Source: Warburgia ugandensis
Lineage: Eukaryota; Streptophyta; Magnoliopsida; Canellales; Canellaceae
Length of the DNA: 64,000 bases
NCBI GenBank assembly: GCA_035236585.1
Contig: CP141136.1
Span: 32,634,949-32,698,948 of the forward strand
Direction of reading: 5' to 3'
Numbering within the stretch: the first letter of the stretch is position 1; every line of letters starts with the position of its first letter. The position numbers and the translations under genes were made by a program. Shown here in pieces: positions 26,601 to 38,600 of the stretch. The notes beneath the pieces were generated by a model. That model searched no databases. It worked only from the letters and a program-made list of their open reading frames with translations, and was not told the origin of the DNA.

Positions 26601-29600
26601 GAATGACTGTATATGCATGGGTTTGGTTCTTTTCCCTTACTGGGCCTCGCAGCTCACCTTGTTATTTTGCAGGTACCAGTCGAGGCGGAGAAGAGACATT
26701 CGTTGAGTGAGTCGAAGAATGCTTGCTTGAAGCTGTTAAATTTTGAGTTGTATATAAACACATGTATATAAGTGCTAAACGAGTTATGTCTTATTTTGAC
26801 ACTGATTCCTTATGCATCATGTATGTCTTGCTTTGATAGATAGTGTGGAGACTGAGTCTCCCTCCAGTAAATTATGATTGCTATGTTGTCTATCAGGTGA
26901 ACCGCATAGCATGCGTTAAATGCATAATGTTCGAAAAACAGGGGAGACTCTGCCGAAATTTCGGTAGGACTCGGTTGTTATAGGAGAAAAAATAGATATA
27001 TATATATCTAGTGAACTGTGACTTGCCCAGGACAAGAGCACCTAGCTCTCTCGACACTTCCGCTGTGATATAATTATGAAAAAAAAAAAAAAAAGCAAGG
27101 CCACGTAGGCCTGGCTCGCCCAATCGTTAGGCTTGATTAAGCCTAATCGCGGCCCTGGGGATTGGGGTCGTGACGACAGTATCGGCACGGCGGTAGATCT
27201 TGTGGTGGTGAACATCTTTTATTATTGCTTGTGATCATCAAAATTTGAATGTTCATGGGCTTACGAAAGTAAACTTGTTGGTTGTTCTCTACTCTCAGCA
27301 TGGTTAGTAAGTGAGTAACCCTTATTGCTGATGTTGTGAAGGGCATAGTCATGGTGGAGACAAGGAGTGGTGACTCGAGTTCTAAGGCCAACATTGCACG
27401 CAAGTGATCCGGTTCGGGGCATGCCATAAGGACGGATGGCCCAGGGCAATTGCGATCTTGTTGGCGAGGGGAGCAGAGGTCGGCCCTCGGTGCACTTGTC
27501 CCTAGAGCTCTGAGAGAGCATAGCGAGGGAAACACTTGCCTTGCGAGAGTTTAGGAAGTTGGGGCCACCCAAGTTTGATGGGATGTCGGATCCCATCGAA
27601 GCGGATTGGTTAGAAGCGGAGATACAAAGGATCTTGAGAGGCACGAAAATTGACGAAGATGCGAGAAGATGCGGGTGGCTACATTTCGGTTCACGGTGAG
27701 GCTATTCACTTTGGTGGCGGGTGTGAGTGTTAGAGGCGATGAGGAGTGGACTTGGGAGCTTTTCGAGAGAGGCTATTTAGCAAAGTACTTTCCCGGTGCT
27801 CGAGAGATGCTAAAGTGGGCCGAGTTTTGAGGCTCATGCAACGTGACATGACCGTGGGGCGTATCTTCTTAGATTTGACAGTTGGCACGATATGCAACAT
27901 TGATGATCCCCACCTAGGGATAAGGCCTATCGCTTCATCCAGGCCTGATCCTCTATCCAAATGCTTGGTACCTTTCAAGTTGCAAGACTATCTTGAAATT
28001 TGTAGATAGAGCGCAACTGATTGAGCAGGATCAGGGCAGAGAAACCAATGCATCTGAGTTTAAGAAGAGAAGTTTTGGAAAACCTCACTTTCAGGGTAAC
28101 AAGGATAAGAGGAGGAAGGGGTATTCTCCTCGGGCGCATAACACACAGGCACGTTCTCTATCCCTGGGAATGGCTAGTAAGACTTGTTATGGTTGTGGAC
28201 AGGAGGGCCATTTCAAGAGAGATTGTCACAGCGTAGAAGCCACGCAAGAGCGGTGTGCGAGTAGCGCGAATAGACCGCGCCCTCGGGGTAGGCCACCGGC
28301 CGAGGACGGTGCACCATTCGGAGGAGCACCTCATCTCTCGAGCAGAGGACACAGGCGGAGTCTATGCGTTGACACGTGGGACACCCCGACCGCACGGTTA
28401 TAGAAGGTACATTTTTGTTGTTTCACACTTGGCAGGTTAGAGCATTGTTTGATTCGGGTGCAACACATTCTTTCATTTCATCCTCAATTGTTCGTGACTT
28501 AAGCATGGAAACGAAGCATTGGACTCAACATTGCGAGTTGAGTTGCACATAGGAATGAGCATCACCTCCAATAGAGTGTGTCGAAATTGTGATATTGACA
28601 TGGTAAGGTCACGGGGTGAGGTTTGATCACAGTCGTAATGGACATTACTCCATATGATGTGATCGTGGGCATGGATTTTCTGTCGGAGTACCGGGCCATT
28701 ATTGATTGCAGTCGAAGGAGGGTTGACTTTGTCCCTACCTAGTGGAGTTCATTTTTATTTCTCGGCCACGAGAGGGTTATAGTCACCCACGACTTCATGT
28801 TGGCTTCTAGCCGTCGAGAGACTATGGTGGGTGGATGGCGAGCATGGTAGGGCAAGATGACGTTGATGCTGACATTGAATCTATGCCAATAGTAAGGGAA
28901 TTTGTTGATGTTTTCACGATGAGCTACGGGATTACCTCGAGGAGGGAGGTCGACTTCGCCATTGAGCTTTTACCTGGCATTTCTCCAATTTCCATCGCCC
29001 CACACCGCATGGCCTTTGCTGAATTACGAGGAGTTGAAGGTTCAATTGGAGGAGTTGCAAGGCAAAGGTTTCATTCGCCTAGCACGTCACCATGGGGAGC
29101 CCTAGGTGTTGTTTGCAAGAAAGAAGGATGGCACACTACGGCTATGTATTGACTCTAACGCTGAATAGGGTGACGGTCAAGAATAAATACCCCTTGCCGA
29201 GGATTGTGACGACCTATTTGATCGTTGAGGGGATCTGAAGTGGTTTTCCGGGATTGACTTGCGATCTGGATACCATCACACGGGTGAGGACGAAGATGTC
29301 CCCAAGACGGCATTCGGGACGCGATATGGTCACTTTGAGTTTGTCGTGATGCCTTTTGGGTTGACGAATGCTCCGGAAAGCCTTTATGTGCCTCATGGAA
29401 TCGAATCTTTCTCCCTTATTTAGATCAATTCATTGTCGTGTTTGTGGATGACGTGTTGATATACTCAAGATTTAAGGAGGAGCACGAACAACACTTGTAC
29501 TATTGCATTGCAAATCTTGAGGGAACATCGGTTGTATGCGAAGCTTAGCAAGTGTGAGTTTTGGGGATCCAAGGCAAATTTTCTTGGACATGTAGTTTAC

Positions 29601-32600
29601 GGTGACGGGATTCTTGTCGACTCGTCAAAGATAGAAGCCGTCTTGAGTTAGGAAAGACCGAGGAACATAACCGAGATTAGGAGCTTTCTGGCAGGTTATT
29701 ATAGGAGGTTTGTGAAGGACTTTTCACGCATTGCGGCATCCATGACAAGACTTACGAGAAAGGGGGTGGTATTCGAGTGGGATGATCCATGTGAGTCATT
29801 TCGGGGAGTTGAAGAAACGATTGACCTCGACACCTGTGCTTATCATTCCGGAGCGAGGTGTCGGTTATGCAGTGTATTGTGATGCTTCACACTTAGGACT
29901 AAGATGTGTCCTAATGCAAGAAGGAAGAGTAATGGCTTATGGCTCTCGTCAGTTGAAAGCCAAATGAGAAGAAATACCCTACCCATGACTTAGAGTGGCA
30001 ATGCGGTGGTGTTTGCATCAAGCTTTGGAAACATTATTTGTATGGTGAAAGGTTTGATGTCTTTCTGAGCCATAAAAGCTTAAAGTATATCTTCACTCAA
30101 GGATTTGAATCGAGGCGGTCAGATGGGTTGAGTACTTGGAGAACTTTGATTTCGCACTTCAAGATCACCCGGAAAGCGAATGTTGTTGCAAGATGCTCTA
30201 AGTAGGAAGTACGGGAGGTCGATGGGCTGGACTTCAAGGCTTCGATGGAAGGTGCGTGAGTCATTGACCGAATATGACTTGCACATTGATTCATCTCGAA
30301 AGGGGTGCATTTTTGTATCAAATGATTGCTCAACCTTCTATAATGCAAGAAGTATTGCGAGGCAATGTATGATGATGAAGAGGCTAAGAGTATTAGAGTC
30401 CGAATAGAAGAAGGTGAGAGTGTTGAGCATTGGACCGTGGACTCTTCGGTGGGGTACGATATTTGAGTAGATTAATGGTCCCTCCAGTTGATGAGGTTAG
30501 GAGAGGATTGCTGAGTGAGGCACACCGGTCTAAGTTTTCGATACATCCCGGTAGTACGAAGATGTATCAAGACCTTAGGAGACACTTGTGGTGGAAGGGT
30601 ATGAAGAAGGACATTGCTGAATTTGTTGCTCGATGTCTGATTTGTCAACAGGTTAAAGCAGAACATCAAAAGCCCGCGTGTTACACAGCCATTGCCAGTG
30701 GCAGAATGGAAGTGGGAGTACATTACCATGGATTTTGTGGTAGGTCTTCCACGTAGTAAGCAAGGTTGGAATAGCATTTGGGTGATTGTGGATAGACTGA
30801 CCAAGTCAGCACACTTCCTGCCAGTGAAGGTTACTGATTCACTCGAGACATTGAGTCGGTTGTATGTACGTGAGGTTGTAAGGTTACACAGGGGTACCGT
30901 ATCCATTGTGTCGGATAGAGATCAGAGGTTTACTTCTCGGTTACGGAAGAGTTCTGACGGCGTGGGTACACGGCTGACTTTGCTTCGGCATTTCATCCCA
31001 GGAACGGATGGACAGTCGGAGAGAGTGATCCAGGTGCTTGAAGATATGTTGAGAGCTTGTGTGTTAGACTTCCAACAGAAGTGGGCCGAATATTTACCTT
31101 TGGTGGAATTCTCGTACAACAATAGTTTCCAATCTAGCATAGGGATGGCACCATTTGAGGCGCTATATGGTAGGCCATGCCGATCCCCAGTTTGTTGGGC
31201 AGAGGTTGGTGAGACATCGTTACTAGGCCCTGAGGTAGTCGAGGAGAAACCACGTAAAGGTAAAGCAAATCGACACGGTTATTGACAGCTCAGAGTAGGA
31301 CAAAGAGCTATGCTGACCGAAGGAGGCGGCCATTGGAGTTTGAGATAGGCGATTATGTGTTCCTAAGGGCTCGGCCGAGACCAGGAGTGACGCGTTTTGG
31401 CAAACGCGGGAAGTTATCTCCTCGATTCATTGGGCCGTTCGAGATTCTAGAGCGTGTTGGCGAAGTTGCTTATCGGCTGGCTTTGCCTCCACAGTTATCA
31501 TTGATTCATAATGTGTTTCATGTGTCGATGTTGAGGAAATATGAGCGGGACCCTTCTCATGTTCTTGATTGGACAGACCTTGCCATTCAGGAGGATGTCT
31601 CTTATGAGGAGAGACCAATACAAGTGGTTGACCGTAAAGAACAGGTGTTGCGTCGAAGAGTGATACCACTTGTTAAGGTGGTGTGGCAACATCACGGGAC
31701 AGAAGAAGCCACATGGGAGCTGGAGTCTGAGGTTCGGCACAAATACCTGCAGGAGTGTTGAGGACTCAGATGTTATCTAATTTCGAGGGCGAAATTTCTT
31801 TGAGTAGGGGAGTGTTGTCACGCTCGTGTCCTAAGTAATAGAGTAAAACGTAAACATCACGAACATTAGAAGTTAACGATGAAAAAGTCATTCATCGACC
31901 TGTTGTGCTCGGAGAGAGCTTTCCAACGACACTAAAACGCCGAAACGGAGATCGAGAGCGAAAGACCGGGAGTTTTCCCATCGAGTAGAGGGGCCCACTG
32001 ATAAGGGCACCCCCTAATGTGTGTGTGTGTGAACCCGGTGCCACGTGGGAGGCCACACGCGGGCGCGTGGAGCTCTACTCCCACGCGTCCGTCTGCAACG
32101 ATGGGAAGAGGGAGCCAAGCCGGCACCCCTCTCCCCTCTCCCCTCCTTTCCCGGCTTCTCCCCTCCTTTTCACCCCTTTCCCTAGATCACCCTCCTCTTC
32201 CGATCAAGCTCCATTCGCCAGGAAACGGTCGTTCTGTTTCTCAGTGCGAAACTGGAGAAACTCTTCGTCGTGATTCCCTCTTCCCGCCGGACTTGCTCTC
32301 CCTCGACAACTCGCACGCCAGTGAAGGTTAGGGGTGAGTCTTCCCCCTTCACCTCTCTTTTCCCCCTTGTTCATTGTTCCTTTTTCCTCTCCATTCCACA
32401 TGTTCCTCCTCCGTTTTCGACGGAGTTGAGGTGGTGAAGAAAAAAAAAAACCCGTCGGATTCATGTTGTACGGGGAGGAAACGGGATTGGATTGAAGATC
32501 CACCGTTCGAGTCGTTCCTTAGATGTTTCTAAGTGAAACCCCTTTGGTTTCCGAGATCTGGCAAGAAACGATCTTGGGAAACGAAAAAAACAGCACCTAG

Positions 32601-35600
32601 GGTTAGTTTCAAAGCCCTTGAAAAATCCGGCGAAAAACGGTAGTTTTAGTAAAAATCAAAAGGGGAAAACACTAGAAAACAAAAATTCAGGAAATTTTAA
32701 GCATTCCCACTAAATTTGGCTGAAAAATGACGTCACATGTCGCCCGTGACGACGGCAATCCGGTCATCTTCTCCGGCAGTGACATTTTCCGGCGACCCAA
32801 AAAAAAAATGTGAAAAATGAAAATTTTCAGATATGGACGATTCGCACGTGATCTTTTCATCCGCGAAGACGGATCGTCGATCAGGAATCGATTGGTCCAC
32901 GAAATTGCTTGTAGATGCATAGGGAAATTTTGGAACCTTAACATCCGGCAGATTAAAAATGTGATCGGAAGGTAAATTTATGTCAAATGTAACTCCAAGT
33001 AACCATTGGTGATGAATTGTCATAGAAATGACTGACTAATCATGGATAAAGTCATGGGAGATCCTATCTGGCCGTCCAATGCTCGATCAGCGAATGTCAG
33101 AGGTCAGGAAAGGATATCAGACCATGAGTTATGGCCAAAAGCATTGAATTGTGAAATAACTTACCTAAAATGTTGGAAATTGAAACTTTTAGAGGTACGC
33201 GCTTGATCTAGACCATCGATGTAAGACCAATGAGTCTTTGATCCAATTGGATAGCGACCAATTGGTGTGCAAATCCTTGATCTAGATATGTGAGGTTAGA
33301 TTAAGAACATGGTGAATGTAGAACTAGAAGTGATTATAGAAAGTGGCATGAAATTCTATAATTTACTTAGAACTTGTATTTGTTGCAGAGGTTTGGGAAC
33401 AGTGTGAACGGTTCTACCAGTAGGACTTTAAATTATACGTGGAGAGCAGTGGGACCACGAACCCTTGCATTCTTTAAATTCTTGTTGTTATGTTCTCTTG
33501 AAATTAACTTTATGCATGTGTAAAATGTATATATTGCCACCTTGGTTTAATGGGTGAAAGAAATTGTAATCTCTTATTAAAAAGGCACGTTATAGGGTGA
33601 TTTGCTATGCTTAGCCCATTTGTGATGATGCAAACCGTTATAAAATGGTCAAGCCCAAGACGGTAAGCCACGAGGGCCTCCCGTAAGCTATGACGCTTTC
33701 TAAGATGGTAATTCTGAGGAAAAGGCTACCCGGTTGCTTGTAACTAAGGTGGAGCGCCCAAGACGGTGAATCTGAGGATTGGTCTGGTATTGAGCCTCCC
33801 AAGGCAGGTAAACCACGAGGGAAAGGGCTACTGGTTCTTCGGAATCATGGTGGAGCCGCCCAAGATGGTAAACCCGAGGGATGAGTACATCGGGTATTGA
33901 GCCTCCCAAGATGGTAATTCCTGAGGGAAAGGGCTGCCTGGTCTTTTGGGATCACGGTGGAGCCGCCCAAGATGGTAAACCCTGAGGGAGGAGCTGGCAT
34001 ATTGAGTTACCCAAGATGGTAAACCCTGCGGGAAAGGGCTGCCTGGTTGATTTCGACTAAGGTGGAGCTACCCAAGATGGTAAACCCTGAGGGAACGACT
34101 TTGGCGCCAAGATGGTAAATCCTGAGGGTCCGGCTGCCTTGATGATGATACTCATAGTGGGCCGCCCAAGATGGTAATCCTTGAGGGAGATGACCATTGA
34201 ATTTTGGTGTAATGCTATGCATGGTTAATATTACTGAGAAAATCATTAATGAGTATGCAGCTTTGTTTGCATGTAACTTTAGAATGAGGTCCATGGTGAG
34301 CTACTCATGCATTGAATGTCCGTGGTGGACACGAATGGGAAATCCTTATGGGGTGTGCTTGTTTGCATGCGATGACTGTTGTGTCACATTTGAACTTGGG
34401 GAAAACTGCAATTCGGCTGTAATAACCATAGGCCTTATTTGTTAGCACATGCTAACTATGTTATATATGAGTAGTTAAAATGGAAAATGCATGCTCATGT
34501 TATAGTGAATGTGTTTTTAAGCGTGGCAATGAGAATGACCGGATATGCATGGGTTTGGTTCTTTTCCCCTTGGGCTTCGCGGCTCACCTTGTTATTTTGC
34601 GAGGTACCGGTCGGCGAGAGAAGAGACAGTCGTTGAGTGAGTCGAAGAATGCTTGCTTGAAGCATTCAGTTAAATTTTGAGTTGTATATAAACACATGTA
34701 TATAAGTGCTAAACTTGAGTTATGTCTTATTTTGACACACGATTCCTTATGCATCATGTATGTCTTGCTTTGATAGATAGTGTGGAGACCGAGTCTCCCT
34801 CCGATGAAATTATGATTGCTATGTTGTCTCATCGGGTGAACCGCATAGCATGCGTTAAATGCATAATGTTCGAAAAACAGGGGAGACTCTGCCGAAATTT
34901 CGGTAGGACTCGGTTGTTATAGGAGAAAATATATATATATATATATATATCTAGTGAACTGTGACTTGCCCAGGACAAGAGCACCTAGCTCTCTCGACAC
35001 TTCCGCTGTGATATAATTATGAAAAAAAAAAAAAAAAAGCAAGGCCACGTAGGCCTGGCTCGCCCAATCGTTAGGCTTGATTAAGCCTAATCGCGGCCCT
35101 GGGGATTGGGGTCGTGACATCCACTACCTACATGTGACTTTTGCAAGTCAAAATTCGTCTTGACATTCCACACGATCACCATCTCTGCCTTCTTTTTGGT
35201 TTTAGACTTCCTTGGTTTCCAGCTGAAAATCGCCCAAAGATTTCCATCTGAAAACCCCGAGTTTGTCCAACTATGGCTATGGAGAAATCATCATCATCAA
35301 GACCTTATCCCAATAAGGGATCGGCCACATGAATCTTGTTCTTCCATTCCCCTCTATTAAGTAACACGGCTTCATTTAGTCTCAAAGTTTTGAAATCTTT
35401 TCTCATCACTTCTATTCACATTCTTTTGGGCCTTCCCCTTGCCCTTTTAGAACCTTCTACTTGCATTGCCTCACTCCTTCTAACTAGTGTCGTTTTTGTT
35501 CTTCGTTGGACATCTAAGTGTAATCTCCCTCAACTTGTTACCTGTTGTTGCTATCCTTAAGTTTCCTCTGATGTTTTCCTTCCTAATTCTATCCTTTCTT

Positions 35601-38600
35601 GTTTTGCCGCTCATCCATCTCAACATCCTTATTTTTGCTATGCTCATCCTATAAACATGATTTTCTTTAATTGGCCAACACTTTGATCCATAGAGCATGG
35701 CTAGCCTCAGAGCCATCTTATAGAATTTTCCTTTTAATTTGAGTGGTACCCCTTAATCACAGATGCACATCTCCATTTTTTCTAACCTACTTGGATTATC
35801 TGGGTAACCTTCCTCTCAATCTCTCCACTCTCATGAATCATCGATCCTAAGCACCGAAAGTAGTCTTTTATGAGGACTTCTTGATTATCAATCTTTACTG
35901 ATGCTCTACTTTTGCTCATGTCCTCACTAAAATTGCATTCCATATACTCTGTCTCAGTTTGACTCATTTTAAATCCTTTAGGTTCTAATGCTTCTCTCCA
36001 TAACTTTAGCTTTGTGTTTATGCCCTCCCTTTTCTCATCATTTAAAACTATATCATCTGCAAATAGCATGCACCATGGAATCTTCTCGTGCAGATGTTTT
36101 GTTAACTCATTCATAACTAACATGAAAAGCTATGGGCTCAATGCCGATCCTTAGTGCAATCTTACAGTGATAGAAAAATCACCTGTCTCTCCACTAGTGG
36201 TCTTACCATTTGTTACCACTCCCTGATACATATATTTAATTATGTCTATATACCCCTGTGAAACTCATTTCTCGCCCAACACCCTCCATATTAACTTTGT
36301 AAGGACCCTCTCATAAGCTTTCTCTAAGTCAAGAAAGATCATGTAGTGGTCCTTCCTCCTCTCCCTATATTTCTCTATTAATTGTCTTAGTAAAAAAATA
36401 GCTTCCATAGTAGACCTCCAAGGGATGAAACCAGACTAGTTCTCTATTACACTCGTCCCATGCTGCAGTTTCTTCTCAATCACTCTTCAAATAGTTTTAT
36501 AGTGTGACTCATAAGTTTGATCCCCCGATAATTAGTGCAACTCTGTATGTCTCCTTTTTTTCTCATAAATTGGCACAATAGAGTTCTTCCTCCATTCATC
36601 CAGTTATTTTCTTTGATTTTATAATCTTGTTTAACAACTTGGTCAACAAAACTACTCCAGTATCTCTCATATGCTTCCATACCTTTATTAGTATATTGTC
36701 GGGCCCCAAGGCCTTTCCTTATTTCATCTTTTTCAAAGCCTGTTTCACTTCAGGTATTCTAATCCTACGATTGTATCTATAATGTCCAATATTATTTAGG
36801 TTTATAGTATTTTCAATCCCTATATTTTCAGGGGCAAAATTTTTGAAAGTAACTTTCCCACCTTTATTTAATCTCATCATCTTTGACTAGTACCCTTTGA
36901 TAATCACTTCTAATGCACTTAATGTTGTCTAAGTCTTTACCCTCCTGTTGCCTTATTTTTGCAAGTTTAAACACATCTTTCTCACCTTCTCTTGGTCTTA
37001 GTCTATTTTAGAGATCATCACATGCCTTCAGTTAAACACATCTTTCTCAACTGTTTCATTGCTACTATTTCCTTCTACCATCAGCTTATTGGTGAGTAAG
37101 GTTATTTTCTCCCCTTTTAAGTTCCACCACTTAGTTTTTGGATAACTGTTGAGTTCATTTCCTTTCTTCTATCATTTAATGCAGATATCCAAACCATTAA
37201 CCTATCTTGTGATGTTAGACTCTTACCAGGTGTCACCTTACAATCATTACACATTGATCTTTTTATATTTCTAAGTAAAAGAAAGTCTATTTGACTTTTA
37301 TGAAGTCCACTTTTAAAAGTTATTAAGTGTTCATCCCTCTTCTTGAAGAATGTGTTTGCAAGGGCCAGGTTAGATGCCAAAGCAAAATCGAGGATAGCTT
37401 TCCCCATCTCATTTTGTTCTCTGATAGCATACCCTTCATGTACCTTATTATATAATTCATTTTCTTTTCCTACATGGTCATTTAAGTCTGCTCCTATAAA
37501 TATCCCCTTTGTGTTGGGAATTTCTTGCATGACTCCCTCAGTATCTTCCCAAAACTGTCTCTTGATTATATTTTCTAACTCTACTTGTGGTGCATATGCA
37601 TTTATAACATTTGTGATCTGCTCTCCTAGAACAAGTTTTATTATTATAAGTCTATCACTGGTTCTTTTAACGTCTACAACTTTATCCTTTAATTCTTTAT
37701 CCACCACTATTCCAATGCCATTTCTGTTATTATCCTTTCTTATGTACCAGAGCTTATGCCCATCGATTTCTCAAGTTTTAGCCCCTTTCCACTTGGTTTC
37801 TTAGATACAAGTGATGTTGACTCTCCTACGTTTCATCTTATCTACCAAATCTAGACTCTTACTTGTCAATATCCCTATATTCCATGTGGTGATGGGAATC
37901 TTATGCTCTTGAGATAGGTTATTTACCCACGCACTTGTCGACCTTGTGACATGAACCCATGCCTACTTCCACTGCACCTAGGTTTTGATGCAGCACGTAG
38001 CTTCTAAGGGAACACTCTACCATCCCTTGCCCATTTTCCACTACACCCATCATCCAATGTAGCATGTGGCTTCCGAGGGAATGCACTAGCAACCCTTGCC
38101 CATTTTTCACTGTTCCTGGGATCCGATGCACCGCTTCGCTTATGGGGGTTGCCTTAGCTTGAGGATTGATTTATGTCATGTTAGGGTTGCCATACTTTGA
38201 AAATGCTGAAGATGATTTTCATTATTTTCTCTTCTTATTTACAAACTAATATACATATGCATATTTATTTCAAGTAATAAGAGAAAATAACAAAATCATC
38301 TTCAACTTATTCAAAAAAGGTTTTACTTACCAGTTGACACTTGACGCAAAACCCTCCTTTTTTATCCAGGCTTGAGACCGGCATCGGTGGAGTTTGGTTA
38401 CAAAGAAAACCATGAACAAAAAAAAAAACCAGAAGAAAGAAGAAGAAGAAGAAGAAGAAAATGACTCAATATCCAATATCATTCATTGATTTGCTCCATA
38501 ACTTAATTATGTTATATAGATTTCTGAAAACATAGGACTTGAGCAACAAGAAAACTTCCTAGAAGACTTTTAATTGCAATAGGAAACTTCAAACAATTTT

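Larger units (their letters stand above)
23857..35119 (+). mobile_element. Complete Tekay/Del-type chromovirus (Ty3/gypsy), element B
   Basis: This 11.26-kb element has two LTRs of about 3.3 kb, a perfect TCCAC duplication, and the internal order gag, protease, reverse transcriptase, RNase H, integrase, chromodomain. The clade call rests on the C-terminal chromodomain ([32 protein letters not shown]) and very long LTRs. It lies in the same orientation as the host gene, inside intron 1. LTRs are nearly identical in AT-rich stretches, so insertion is recent, but gag-pol carries many frameshifts. It may be non-autonomous, or part of the damage may be sequence error. Confidence 0.95.
35288..38395 (-). 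mobile_element. RTE-clade LINE 1, near full length, antisense in intron 1
   Basis: On the minus strand the element reads 5' leader, endonuclease, reverse transcriptase, then a 3' tail ending in TGATGATGATGA repeats at 35288, typical of plant RTE LINEs. Its endonuclease frame is open for 196 codons at 37117-37707 ([33 protein letters not shown]). The RT contains [11 protein letters not shown] at about 36060, with FADD intact, then [16 protein letters not shown] and [12 protein letters not shown]. The region between is broken by stops. The 5' end near 38395 is set by the leader motif gcctggataaaaaaggaggg on the minus strand and is approximate. No target duplication was found. Confidence 0.9.

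Noticed and set aside
28158-28395. Minus-strand frames opposite the gag zinc knuckle
   Set aside because: They are shadows of the sense CCHC coding sequence.
30692-31761. Two long integrase frames as a domesticated host gene
   Set aside because: They sit between LTRs of a complete element with an exact target duplication and are simply the least damaged pol part.
23857-35119. Two 3.3-kb near-identical blocks as a segmental duplication
   Set aside because: TG/CA ends, primer site, polypurine tract and TCCAC repeats identify them as LTRs.
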